This document shows positions 18,031 to 26,575 of a stretch of 64,000 nt of DNA, piece after piece. A program made the position numbers and the translations under genes. The notes under the pieces are model-generated. The model searched no databases. It had not been told where the DNA came from and was given only the letters and a program-made list of their open reading frames with translations. The first letter of the stretch is position 1, and every line of letters starts with the position of its first letter. The stretch covers positions 1 through 64,000 of the forward strand of contig NZ_CAUEQY010000002.1 in NCBI RefSeq assembly GCF_959020145.1, read 5' to 3'. This DNA comes from an uncultured Bifidobacterium sp. GTDB lineage: Bacteria; Actinomycetota; Actinomycetes; Actinomycetales; Bifidobacteriaceae.

Positions 18031-19851
18031 GTGGCTGCTAAACGACGTTTCGTCGGTTTGGACGGGCTTAAAGGCATAGCCCTTATTGCGATTGTGCTGT
18101 ATCACTGCGATGAGCTTTCGCTTCAAGGCGGGTTTTTCGGTGTGGATGTGTTCTTCACCATCTCCGGTTTCCTGATTTTCTCATCGCTGCTCAATCGTAT
18201 CGATTCAGGTAAAGGCTTGGAACTGGGGGAGTACTTCCTCAAACGGTTCCGCCGGATTTATCCCGCGCTGTTTGCTCTTATCCCGATCTCGGCGACGTTG
18301 GCATGGCTGGTGAACCGCGACATGCTTGTCGGCATCCGGAACCAGATCATGACCGTGCTTCTGGGATGCTACAACTGGTATGCCATCAGCAGCGGAGCCA
18401 GCTATTTCTCCCAGATGAACCCTGACATATTCCGTCACCTATGGTTCATGTCGTTGCTCATGCAGTTTTATCTGATCGCTCCATTCGTGGTTTTGCTGCT
18501 GCGAAAAATCATCATCAGATGGGCTCCGGTATGCATACTGACAGCCCTTGCCGGAGCAAGCGCGGCATCCATGGGACTGCTATACCACTCTGGCGCTGAC
18601 CCCACACGTGTGTATTTCGGCACCGACACGCACGCCATGGGCCTATGGCTCGGTGCCGCGCTGGCTTGGATACTGCCGATTCTCAGACATGAGCATGGGC
18701 GAGCCAATGAATCGCGGATAATGGAACGATTCCATAAGATATGGATTCAATTCGGCCCGATAGTTGCCTTTGGCTCATTGCTGGCATTGCTGTGGATGAT
18801 GCGGCATATCACTCAAGGCCCAGCGGCGTTCCATGGCGGTATCTTCGTCGCCTCCGTGCTTGCTGTGGTGCTGATCGCAGGAACCATACCATTCGGATCC
18901 TGGATGCAGGATCTGCTTGTGTTCAAGCCGCTTGCCGCTTTGGGCCATTATTCGTATGGCATTTATCTGTGGCATTGGCCATTATGGCTGCTGCTGAGAT
19001 CCCTGTTGCCCCAGTGGGGCGCATGGCATGCCGACAGGCTGCTGTCCTTCACCTTCATCCTCACCGTGCTGTTCGCGTTCGCATCTTGGCGACTGTTCGA
19101 GAAGCCAGTCGCTCGTGCGGGATTCATCGCGTTGATTCGTCCGATCAGTGGAGACGAAGCCGAGCATTGCGGCCGTCTGATATCCACGGTCGTGGTGCTG
19201 GCATGCTCATGGAGCTTCTGCGGATACGCTGTGGCGACGGCACCGGAACAAACCAGTGTGGCGCAATCCTTGGGTATCAGTTCCAGGCTGTTGCAGCAAC
19301 GCAATCATGCCGCTTTGGAACGACGCAGAACACCGATGCCAAGGAAGCCACGACATAAGATGCCGGATGGTTCGCAAATGGCCGCCATCGGAGATTCGGT
19401 GATGCTGGCGTCCAGCAAAGGATTGCAAGACACGTTCCCCAACATCATTGTGGATGCCGAAGTCTCACGGTCGATGGCGAAGGGACAGGGTCTTGTCGAT
19501 CAATTGAAAGCGCAAGGAAATCTGCGCCCCTGGGTCTTGGTGGGACTTGCCACCAACTCCGTGGTGACCAATAATCAGCTTGACGATCTGCTGAATGATG
19601 TCGGCCCCGATCATGTGCTGGTGCTCATTAACGCGCACGCTCCCGTTTCATGGGTTCCCGGCACCAATGCCGTGTTGAAGCAATTCGCCGCGGCGCATTC
19701 CAACAACGTCGTACTGGTCGATTGGGACGGGACCATTTCCCAGCATGCTGACGAACTTGCCGGAGATGGCATCCATCCGGGAATGTCCAATACGATCTAC
19801 GCGCAGGCGGTCAAGGATTCAATCGCCGCTTGGATCAAGCAAGGGCACTGA
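18031..19851 (+). CDS. OatA-like membrane acyltransferase with C-terminal SGNH-like domain
   Basis: Probable O-acetyltransferase of a cell-surface polymer, perhaps peptidoglycan as for OatA. Residues about 1-390 form the multi-pass acyltransferase-3 domain: 'GLDGLKGIALIAIVLYH', 'GGFFGVDVFFTISGFLIF' and the 'RFRRIYPALF' motif. After a basic linker, residues about 450-600 form an extracellular SGNH-like hydrolase/transferase domain with 'AAIGDSVMLAS' (GDS nucleophile block) and 'GDGIHPGMSN' (Asp-x-x-His block). Length is 606. The start is a GTG with no strong ribosome site. It is monocistronic, between ackA and pbuX. The target polymer is not proved by sequence. Confidence 0.85.
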   Translation: MAAKRRFVGLDGLKGIALIAIVLYHCDELSLQGGFFGVDVFFTISGFLIFSSLLNRIDSGKGLELGEYFLKRFRRIYPALFALIPISATLAWLVNRDMLVGIRNQIMTVLLGCYNWYAISSGASYFSQMNPDIFRHLWFMSLLMQFYLIAPFVVLLLRKIIIRWAPVCILTALAGASAASMGLLYHSGADPTRVYFGTDTHAMGLWLGAALAWILPILRHEHGRANESRIMERFHKIWIQFGPIVAFGSLLALLWMMRHITQGPAAFHGGIFVASVLAVVLIAGTIPFGSWMQDLLVFKPLAALGHYSYGIYLWHWPLWLLLRSLLPQWGAWHADRLLSFTFILTVLFAFASWRLFEKPVARAGFIALIRPISGDEAEHCGRLISTVVVLACSWSFCGYAVATAPEQTSVAQSLGISSRLLQQRNHAALERRRTPMPRKPRHKMPDGSQMAAIGDSVMLASSKGLQDTFPNIIVDAEVSRSMAKGQGLVDQLKAQGNLRPWVLVGLATNSVVTNNQLDDLLNDVGPDHVLVLINAHAPVSWVPGTNAVLKQFAAAHSNNVVLVDWDGTISQHADELAGDGIHPGMSNTIYAQAVKDSIAAWIKQGH

Positions 19852-19894
19852 TTGATGCGTTGACGACTTCCATACGAGGTCCGCCACATGCCGT

Positions 19895-19949
19895 CGCATA
19901 TGAATGATCCCCATTCCGTGGAAATCGGAATGGGGATCATTCATATGCG
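19895..19949. terminator. Long perfect hairpin between convergent acyltransferase and pbuX genes
   Basis: A 24-bp perfect inverted repeat (19895-19918 with 19926-19949) and 7-base loop between converging genes. As at 10056, stem and loop lengths are the same and there is no T-tract on either strand. Confidence 0.7.
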
Positions 19950-19971
19950 GACGATGCCGATATTAGGGAAA

Positions 19972-21363
19972 TCAGGCCTCCTGATGCTGAGGAGCGGACA
20001 GAAAGTGCTCCTCGCTAGGCAGAACGGCGTTGAGAATCACAGCCACCACGAACGACACCGCGATGCAGTTGGAAGCGAAGATGGACTGGAACAGCGCCGG
20101 GAAGTTGGCGAAAATGTCGCCGACCTGGGTGAAACCGATGCCAATGGTCAGGCTCAACGCGGCGATGGTGATGTTGCGCTGCGTGTAACCGGCCTCGGAA
20201 ATCATCTGGAATCCGGACAGGATGATATTGCCGAACATCATGATGGTGCAGCCGCCAAGCACAGCCTGCGGCAGGGAGTTGAAGACCTCTGCAACGGCCG
20301 GAACGAAGCTGGCGAGCACCAAAATCAGACCGCCGGAAAGAATCACCTTGCGGTTGACCACCTTGGTCATCGCCACCAGACCGATGTTCTGCGCGAACGA
20401 AGTCAATGGCAGGCAGCCGAACAAACCGGACACGGAGGAGATCAAACCGTCGCCGGCAATAGCTCCGGCGGTTTCCTTGTCGGTGGGTTGACGGTCGAGA
20501 CCGACCTTGGTAAGCGCCGCTGTGTCGCCCAACACCTCAACCGAGGAAACGACATACAGCAGAGCGAAGGAGATAATCGCGCCCGGATCAAACTCAAGCT
20601 TGAACGGCATGAAATGCGGCACCGACACGACCTGCAGATTGGCGAAACCGGAGAAATCGACCTTTCCCATGAAAATCGCGACCACATAGCCCACGACAAG
20701 GCCGAACAGCACGGAAAGCTGCTTGGCGGTGCCCTTCATGAGCAGCTGGAACGCAAGGCAAGCCACCAGCGAAATCAGGCCAAGCGTCAGATTCTGCCAG
20801 CTGCCGAAATCCTTCGCGCCGGAACCGCCGCCGAAGCTCGTGGCGCCGACGGACAGGAGCGAAAAACCAATCGAGGTGACGACAATCGCGGAAACGATCG
20901 GCGGGACGAAACGACGCCAATACTTGGCCGTCAAACCAAGCACGACCTCCAACAGGCCGCCAAGCACCACGGCGCCGGCGACTGCGCCATAACCCTGATG
21001 CTGCGCGATCGACATGGCGGCCGCGACGTAGGTGAAGGAAATGCCGGTGACCATCGGCAGACGGGAACCAATCAGCCACACACCGTACAGCTGCAGGCAG
21101 GTGCCGAGACCTGCGACCAGCAGGCCGGCCTGAATGATGGCGGCGGACTGCGCGGCATCCATCTTGGCGGCCGTGGCCACCAGGAAGATAGGCGCGAGAT
21201 TCGCCACGAACATGGCCATGACGTGCTGCAGGCCGAACGGAATGCCCTTCCAGAACGACACCGGTGCGTCAAGACTGCTCAACGCCTCAAAAGACACGCC
21301 TTTTTTAGTGTCTTTTGCCTTTGTCTTTTTTTCGGTTTTCTCTGTGTTCTTCTCTTCGCTCAA
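19972..21363 (-). CDS. pbuX: Xanthine/uracil (NCS2 family) permease
   Basis: Nucleobase:cation symporter-2 family transporter, 463 residues, about 12-14 membrane segments. It opens with a Lys/Glu-rich cytoplasmic tail, followed by 'LDAPVSFWKGIPFGLQHVMA', the usual NCS2 entry. The conserved 'SSVEVLGDTAAL' segment (equivalent of the family's substrate-site Glu region) and 'PLTSFAQNIGLVAMTKV' are present. The xanthine assignment rests on its position 43 bases downstream of xpt on the same strand, the arrangement known for xpt-pbuX. The sequence alone cannot separate xanthine from other nucleobases. Confidence 0.85.
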   Translation of the reverse strand: MSEEKNTEKTEKKTKAKDTKKGVSFEALSSLDAPVSFWKGIPFGLQHVMAMFVANLAPIFLVATAAKMDAAQSAAIIQAGLLVAGLGTCLQLYGVWLIGSRLPMVTGISFTYVAAAMSIAQHQGYGAVAGAVVLGGLLEVVLGLTAKYWRRFVPPIVSAIVVTSIGFSLLSVGATSFGGGSGAKDFGSWQNLTLGLISLVACLAFQLLMKGTAKQLSVLFGLVVGYVVAIFMGKVDFSGFANLQVVSVPHFMPFKLEFDPGAIISFALLYVVSSVEVLGDTAALTKVGLDRQPTDKETAGAIAGDGLISSVSGLFGCLPLTSFAQNIGLVAMTKVVNRKVILSGGLILVLASFVPAVAEVFNSLPQAVLGGCTIMMFGNIILSGFQMISEAGYTQRNITIAALSLTIGIGFTQVGDIFANFPALFQSIFASNCIAVSFVVAVILNAVLPSEEHFLSAPQHQEA

Positions 21364-21406
21364 CTGTTACATCCTCTCTTATAATCGTCTGAGCGTACTG
21401 AAAAAA

Positions 21407-21988
21407 TCAGGAGCGGAATTCGATGGTGCCGTTTTCCGGATCCATCGATTCGACGATTGCCAGGGAATCGACGTCGTACCCTTCCTCACGCAGCTGGTCG
21501 CCACCGCCTTGGAAGCCCTTTTCCACTGCGATGCCGATGCCTTCCACAGTGGCTCCGGCCTCATGGCACAGCTCGATCAGGCCTTTTAACGCCTTGCCGT
21601 TGGCAAGGAAATCGTCGATCAGCAGCACGTGGTCGCCTTCATTGAGATAGCGCTTGGACACGATGACAGGGAACTCCTTCTGCTTGGTGAAGGAATACAC
21701 GGTGGTCGTGTACTGGTCGCCGTCAAGATTGATGGACTGCGCCTTCTTGGCGAACACCACCGGGACATTGCCGAAATGACGGGCCACGACACAGGCGATG
21801 CCAATGCCGGAAGCCTCAATGGTCAGAATCTTATCGATGGTCTTGCCCTTGAAATGCTCGGCCCAGGCGGCGCCCATATGGTCGAACAGCTCGACATCGC
21901 ACTGATGGTTGAGGAACGCGTCCACTTTCAGCACATTGCCGGGCTTGACGGTACCTTGTTGCGCAATGCGCTCTTCAAGTTCCTTCAT
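21407..21988 (-). CDS. xpt: Xanthine phosphoribosyltransferase
   Basis: Salvages xanthine to XMP using PRPP. Length is 193 residues, as for B. subtilis Xpt. The N-terminus 'MKELEERIAQQGTV' and the PRPP motif 'VLLIDDFLANGKALKGL' match that family; 'LTIEASGIGIACVVARHFG' is the other landmark. AAGGGG precedes the chosen ATG; in-frame starts further upstream would run past the promoter. It heads a two-gene operon with pbuX. GMP synthase in this window acts on XMP, the product. Confidence 0.93.
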   Translation of the reverse strand: MKELEERIAQQGTVKPGNVLKVDAFLNHQCDVELFDHMGAAWAEHFKGKTIDKILTIEASGIGIACVVARHFGNVPVVFAKKAQSINLDGDQYTTTVYSFTKQKEFPVIVSKRYLNEGDHVLLIDDFLANGKALKGLIELCHEAGATVEGIGIAVEKGFQGGGDQLREEGYDVDSLAIVESMDPENGTIEFRS

Positions 21989-22048
21989 GAAACCCCTTAA
22001 TCTTGTCGGCCGCGAAAGCGGCATCAGATGATGGCATACGGCGAGCCG

Positions 22049-22077
22049 TATATAGGAGTTCAGCATACGCGCCTCAA
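22049..22077 (-). promoter_or_regulatory. Promoter of xpt-pbuX
   Basis: On the minus strand, -35 TTGAGG (22072-22077), 17-base spacer and -10 TATATA (22049-22054). The transcript would start about 53 bases before the xpt ATG, leaving too little room for a purine aptamer, and none is seen. Confidence 0.6.
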
Positions 22078-22176
22078 TTGACCGTGCGAGTCGGACCCCT
22101 GACCTGCTCATGTGATAAACATGAATGCTGCGAACAAATGTTTGAATATGAGCGTGCGCGAAGAAAAGAGGAATCG

Positions 22177-24828
22177 GTGGAACAGAGCATGGGACCTGTG
22201 ATGTGCGATCCGCGGAGCCTGATAGAGGGACTCAACCCCCAACAGGAAGAAGCGGTGAAATACTACGGCCAGGCATTGCTCATCGGCGCCGGCGCAGGCT
22301 CAGGCAAGACCCGTGTGCTGACACGTCGCATCGCATGGCTGCTGGCGCATGGCTTCTGGGCAAGCAGCATCCTCGCCATCACCTTCACCAACAAGGCGGC
22401 CGCGGAAATGCGTGAACGTCTCGTGACTTTGGTCGGGCCGGAAGCCGAACATATGTGGATCTCCACCTTCCACTCCGCCTGCGTACGCATCCTACGCCGC
22501 GACGGCAAGGAAATCGGCCTTAAATCGGGCTTCTCGATTTACGACACCGCGGACAGCGAGCGACTGGTCAAACTGATCGCAGCCGACCTGAACATCGATA
22601 CGAAGCGGTATACGCCACGCATGCTGCTGGGCAAGATATCCGACTGCAAGAACGCGTTGGTTTCCTGGAAAGACCAGCTGAAAAAAGCGAACTGCGATTA
22701 CATCCCGGGACAGCGCGGATACCAGGTGAGCGCCGGCGACGTCGACGAACTGGTCGCCGTCGTCTACGCCGAATACCAGCATCGTCTGGCGCTCGCCAAC
22801 GCAGTCGACTTCGACGATTTGATCATGCGCACCGTGGAATTGCTCCAAACCTGCCCGCAGGTGAGCGAATACTATCGGCACAGGTTCCGTTACATCTTCG
22901 TGGACGAGTATCAAGACACCAACCATGCCCAATATGTGCTCGTACGTGAATTGTCCGGCATCGATTCGGACGAACAGCCCGACCCGCAGGCGAGGGGAGC
23001 GGGCCGTGTGGGACCGAGCTGGATTACCGTGGTGGGTGATTCCGACCAATCCATCTACGCGTTCCGAGGTGCGGACATCCGTAACATCCAAGACTTCGAA
23101 CAGGATTTCCCGAACGCCAAAACCATCATGCTCGAACAGAACTACCGTTCGACGCAGACCATCCTCGACGCGGCGAACGCGGTGATCGCGAAAAACGAAA
23201 ACCGCAAGCCGAAGAAACTGTGGACGGCGCTTGGTCAAGGCGACAAAATCGTCGGCTATGCCGCCGACAACGCACAGCAGGAAGCCGGATGGATAGCGAA
23301 CGAAATCGCACGAATCCACACCGAGGAAGACGTCGCTTACCGTGACATCGCCATCATGTACCGAGCCAACGCGCAGTCACGTTCGCTGGAAGAGGCCATG
23401 ATCAACGCCAATCTGCCGTATCAGCTGGTCGGCGGCACCAAATTCTATGAACGTAGGGAAGTCAAGGACGCCATCGCGTATTTGCAGGCCATCGTGAATC
23501 CCGCGGATAATGTGAACGTGCGGCGTATCCTCAATGTGCCTAAACGAGGACTCGGCGCACGCGCGGAGGGATTGGTGGCCGGCTACGCGGACGCGCATGG
23601 CCTCACGTTCTTCGAATCCATTGAACATATGGACCAGATTGAAGGCATGACAGGCCGTACCACCAAACCGTTGGGCGCATTCCGTGATCTGATGCACGAG
23701 CTGGCCGATTTCGCCAAGGAACATGATTCGAAACCATCCGAAGTGGTGGCCGAAGTATTGGATAAAAGCGGTCTTCTGGAGGAATTGCAACGTTCCGAGG
23801 ATCCGCAGGATGCTTCGCGTGTGGACAATCTTTCCCAGTTGCAGTCCGTGGCCGCCGAATTCGAACAGAACACGCCGGATGCCACGTTGGCCGGTTTTCT
23901 GGAGACCACGGCATTGGTCGCCGACTCGGATCAGTTGCCGGGAGAGGGCGAGGATTCCGGCAAGGTCACGATGATGACCTTGCATACGGCCAAAGGTTTG
24001 GAATATCCGTATGTGTTTCTTACGGGTATGGAACAGGGTACGTTCCCGCACCAGCGTGCCATGGAGGACACCAGCGAGCTGTCCGAGGAGCGTCGTCTGG
24101 CATACGTGGGCATCACCCGTGCGAAGCGTCGGCTATATGTGACCCGTGCGGCGGTGCGTGCCCAATGGGGGCAGGCCAATGACATGATGCCCAGCCAGTT
24201 CCTGGATGAGATTCCGGATGAACTCATCGATTGGAAACGTCGTGAGGCCGGTGTGGAGCGCATGCGCGCCAGCTGGGGAGATGACGACGAGTTCGGCGGG
24301 TGGGACGATGATGACGATTTCGGATCCACTTCCTTCGGCGAATCGATGTACGGATCGTCGACATACGGTTCCTCATCGTATGGTTCTGGTTCTCGCGGAT
24401 CGCATTCCACTTATGGGTCGTCTCATGGATCGCACAGCTCGTATGGTTCCGGACGGTCCTCCTACGGCTCGGGAAGCCGCCGTTTCTCTGGCGGATTGCA
24501 CTCTGGCTCGTCCTCATACGGTTCGTATGGCTCATCCCGGTCGTCATACGGTTCCGGCAAGCCCTCCGGCAAATCCGGTAAGGTCACCACGCGCCGCGCC
24601 AAGCCAAAGGATCTGACGAAATCGGCTCCGGCAAGTTCGTTGGACGGCAACAACGGATTGAGCATCTCGGATTTCCAGATAGGCGACAGAATCACCCATG
24701 ACCATTACGGTTTGGGAAAGGTCATCGAAACGCAGGACAAGGGCGCGAATTCGGTGATCACCGTCGATTTCGGCACGGATGGCGTCAAACGATTGCTGCT
24801 TCGTGTGGCGCCTATTGAAAAGCTCTGA
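22177..24828 (+). CDS. pcrA: UvrD/PcrA-type ATP-dependent DNA helicase with low-complexity Y-G-S tail
   Basis: Superfamily 1A 3'-5' helicase for repair and removal of replication obstacles. Motifs in order: Walker A 'GAGAGSGKTRVLTRRIAW', Walker B 'FVDEYQDTN', 'VVGDSDQSIYAFRGAD', 'MLEQNYRST', 'LHTAKGLEYPYVFLTGME', 'VGITRAKRRLYVT'. After residue 700 comes an acidic patch (W709-DDDDD-714), an 86-residue Gly/Ser/Tyr tract (about 716-801) with nine [S/T/M]-Y-G units, and a C-terminal Tudor-like domain ('DRITHDHYGLGKVIETQD') as in RNA polymerase-binding UvrD/PcrA. I chose GTG 22177 (AGAGGA just upstream), giving 883 residues; the frame is open back to 22003. Divergent from xpt. Confidence 0.94.
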   Translation: MEQSMGPVMCDPRSLIEGLNPQQEEAVKYYGQALLIGAGAGSGKTRVLTRRIAWLLAHGFWASSILAITFTNKAAAEMRERLVTLVGPEAEHMWISTFHSACVRILRRDGKEIGLKSGFSIYDTADSERLVKLIAADLNIDTKRYTPRMLLGKISDCKNALVSWKDQLKKANCDYIPGQRGYQVSAGDVDELVAVVYAEYQHRLALANAVDFDDLIMRTVELLQTCPQVSEYYRHRFRYIFVDEYQDTNHAQYVLVRELSGIDSDEQPDPQARGAGRVGPSWITVVGDSDQSIYAFRGADIRNIQDFEQDFPNAKTIMLEQNYRSTQTILDAANAVIAKNENRKPKKLWTALGQGDKIVGYAADNAQQEAGWIANEIARIHTEEDVAYRDIAIMYRANAQSRSLEEAMINANLPYQLVGGTKFYERREVKDAIAYLQAIVNPADNVNVRRILNVPKRGLGARAEGLVAGYADAHGLTFFESIEHMDQIEGMTGRTTKPLGAFRDLMHELADFAKEHDSKPSEVVAEVLDKSGLLEELQRSEDPQDASRVDNLSQLQSVAAEFEQNTPDATLAGFLETTALVADSDQLPGEGEDSGKVTMMTLHTAKGLEYPYVFLTGMEQGTFPHQRAMEDTSELSEERRLAYVGITRAKRRLYVTRAAVRAQWGQANDMMPSQFLDEIPDELIDWKRREAGVERMRASWGDDDEFGGWDDDDDFGSTSFGESMYGSSTYGSSSYGSGSRGSHSTYGSSHGSHSSYGSGRSSYGSGSRRFSGGLHSGSSSYGSYGSSRSSYGSGKPSGKSGKVTTRRAKPKDLTKSAPASSLDGNNGLSISDFQIGDRITHDHYGLGKVIETQDKGANSVITVDFGTDGVKRLLLRVAPIEKL

Positions 24829-24848
24829 CGGCTTTTCCAATAGGCGCC
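24807..24848 (+). terminator. Hairpin spanning the pcrA stop codon
   Basis: GGCGCCTATTG (24807-24817) pairs with CAATAGGCGCC (24838-24848), with a further AAAAGC/GCTTTT stem inside. The TGA stop of pcrA (24826-24828) lies in the apical loop. No T-tract follows. Confidence 0.65.
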
Positions 24849-24963
24849 CCTCGTGGCGGCGCCGTTGTGGGCTCATAACACGGATTGAGTGAAAAAACAA
24901 GTCTTTTCTTTCGGAGCATTTGTTGCGATAATCGGCGATGTTTGCTTTTCGAGAGGAAGAACC

Positions 24964-25362
24964 ATGCCAAGAAAACTGTTCGCCGCGATATCTCAGATTG
25001 TTCTGGGCGCGCTGATTGTCATCGCCCCGCAGACCTTCGCGCATGTGTGTGCCGTCAAAGACATGCCCATGGCATGCCGCTACACCGCTCGGGTCGCTCT
25101 GGGACTGGGTGTCGTCATCGCATTGCTGGCAATAATCGGATTTTTCGCGCCAAGCCGGGTCAGGGTCGGATTGGATCTCGCCAATGCCGTGCTGGGCGTG
25201 CTTGTCGTTCTGGTGCCGACCATGCTGGTAGGCGTATGCAGAGGCTCCATGATGCATTGCCATATGGTGACGATGCCGACGCTTATCGTATTGGGCGTGC
25301 TGCTGGCGGTGCTCGCAGCAGTCGCCGTATATCTCGATCTCAAGCCGGCAAAGCGTGGCTGA
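24964..25362 (+). CDS. DUF4418 family membrane protein
   Basis: Small membrane protein of 132 residues with four hydrophobic segments; it matches the DUF4418 pattern, of unknown function. Four cysteines occur as two pairs near opposite loop regions: Cys29 and Cys38 (in 'HVCAVKDMPMACRY') and Cys92 and Cys99 (in 'GVCRGSMMHCHMV'), with several Met and His around them. The ATG at 24964 has GAGGAAG upstream; a GTG at 24889 in the same frame would add 25 residues. It overlaps the next gene by 8 bases, so it is first in a three-gene operon with an FtsX-like permease and an ABC ATPase. Confidence 0.8.
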   Translation: MPRKLFAAISQIVLGALIVIAPQTFAHVCAVKDMPMACRYTARVALGLGVVIALLAIIGFFAPSRVRVGLDLANAVLGVLVVLVPTMLVGVCRGSMMHCHMVTMPTLIVLGVLLAVLAAVAVYLDLKPAKRG

Positions 25363-26575
25363 CGTGCCGCATATCACCCTTGCGAAACTACCGCTGGCCA
25401 ATCTGCGTCGCAAACCATTCCGCACTTCGGCGCTTGTCATTGTGGTCGTCATGCTCACTGTGGCGTTCTATGGAGGCGCACTGCTTTCCATGAACCTGAA
25501 CAATGGGTTGAACAGCATGCGGGAACGTATGGGCGCCGATCTGATGGTCACGCCGCAGAACACGAAAAACCAGGCTGAGGCGTTGCTTACGGGAAACTCT
25601 TCGAGCACGTTCTACTTCACCAATGACATTGGAAGCCAAATCGCCGAAGCGGACGGTGTGGGCGAAAGCACGGTGCAGACGTACATCTCCTCGCTTGCGG
25701 CAGCCTGCTGCGACGAAAAGGTGCAGATCATCGGCTTCAACCCCGACACCGACTTCGTCATCACTCCTTGGGTGGCTTCGCAATTCGACGGCACACTCCG
25801 TCGCGGCCAAATCATAGCAGGCGCCAGCATCAACGTGTCGGACAACAATACGGTCAAACTGTACGGTCATGAATTCCCCGTGGCCGCGCAACTGGCCGAT
25901 ACCGGAACGTCACTGGACAATTCCATATTCGTGAACATGGACACGGTGCCGGATGTCGTTTCCTATTCCGCGCAGGTCGGACATGCCGCGATTCCTGAAG
26001 AATACGCCGGCAAAGCGGTGTCCGCCGTGCTCGTCAAAGTCAAGGACGGATATTCCGCACAACAGGTCGCCTCGAATATCGCAAAAGCCACGGGGATCAA
26101 AAGTTTGGGATATGTGTATCCGGGCGGTATCACGGCTACGACGAAAACGAATCTCAAGGTGATTATCCGCTATGTGGCGGTGTTCATCACGGTGTTCTGG
26201 ACTATGGGTTTGGTCGTGATGTTGGCGGTGTTTTCGTCGGCTATGAACGAACGCAAGCGTGAATTCGCCGCGTACCGTATTCTCGGCGCCGATCGTGCGA
26301 CCCTGGTGGGCATTATCGTCAAGGAATCGGCGACCATCGGAGCTATTGGAGGTGTGATCGGTGTGACCTGTACCTCGTTGGTCGTGTTTCCGTTCAGTGG
26401 TCTGATCGCTAAGGAACTTCAATTGCCGTATCTGCAGATTGGCGTCGGTAAAGTGGCGGTACTGATAGTCGTCGCTCTCCTGTTCGCCGTGCTTACGGGC
26501 CTGGTCGCATCCCTCGCCACAGCGGTGCGTCTTTCCGCCCCACAGGCATACCTGACGCTGAGGGAGGGGGAGTGA
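25355..26575 (+). CDS. FtsX-like ABC transporter permease
   Basis: MacB/FtsX-type permease, 406 residues: one N-terminal membrane segment ('ALVIVVVMLTVAFYGGALL'), a large extracellular domain (about residues 45-270), then three C-terminal segments, with the conserved 'ERKREFAAYRILGADRATL' before the second. Such permeases move or release substrates mechanically at the outer membrane face rather than through a classic channel. The extracellular domain holds a Cys118-Cys119 pair. GTG start inside the end of the DUF4418 gene; the stop overlaps the ATPase start as TGATG. Substrate unknown. Confidence 0.85.
   Translation: MADVPHITLAKLPLANLRRKPFRTSALVIVVVMLTVAFYGGALLSMNLNNGLNSMRERMGADLMVTPQNTKNQAEALLTGNSSSTFYFTNDIGSQIAEADGVGESTVQTYISSLAAACCDEKVQIIGFNPDTDFVITPWVASQFDGTLRRGQIIAGASINVSDNNTVKLYGHEFPVAAQLADTGTSLDNSIFVNMDTVPDVVSYSAQVGHAAIPEEYAGKAVSAVLVKVKDGYSAQQVASNIAKATGIKSLGYVYPGGITATTKTNLKVIIRYVAVFITVFWTMGLVVMLAVFSSAMNERKREFAAYRILGADRATLVGIIVKESATIGAIGGVIGVTCTSLVVFPFSGLIAKELQLPYLQIGVGKVAVLIVVALLFAVLTGLVASLATAVRLSAPQAYLTLREGE

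Noticed and set aside
21989..22176. Purine riboswitch before xpt
   Set aside because: The conserved loop sequences are absent on the minus strand and the promoter leaves too short a leader.
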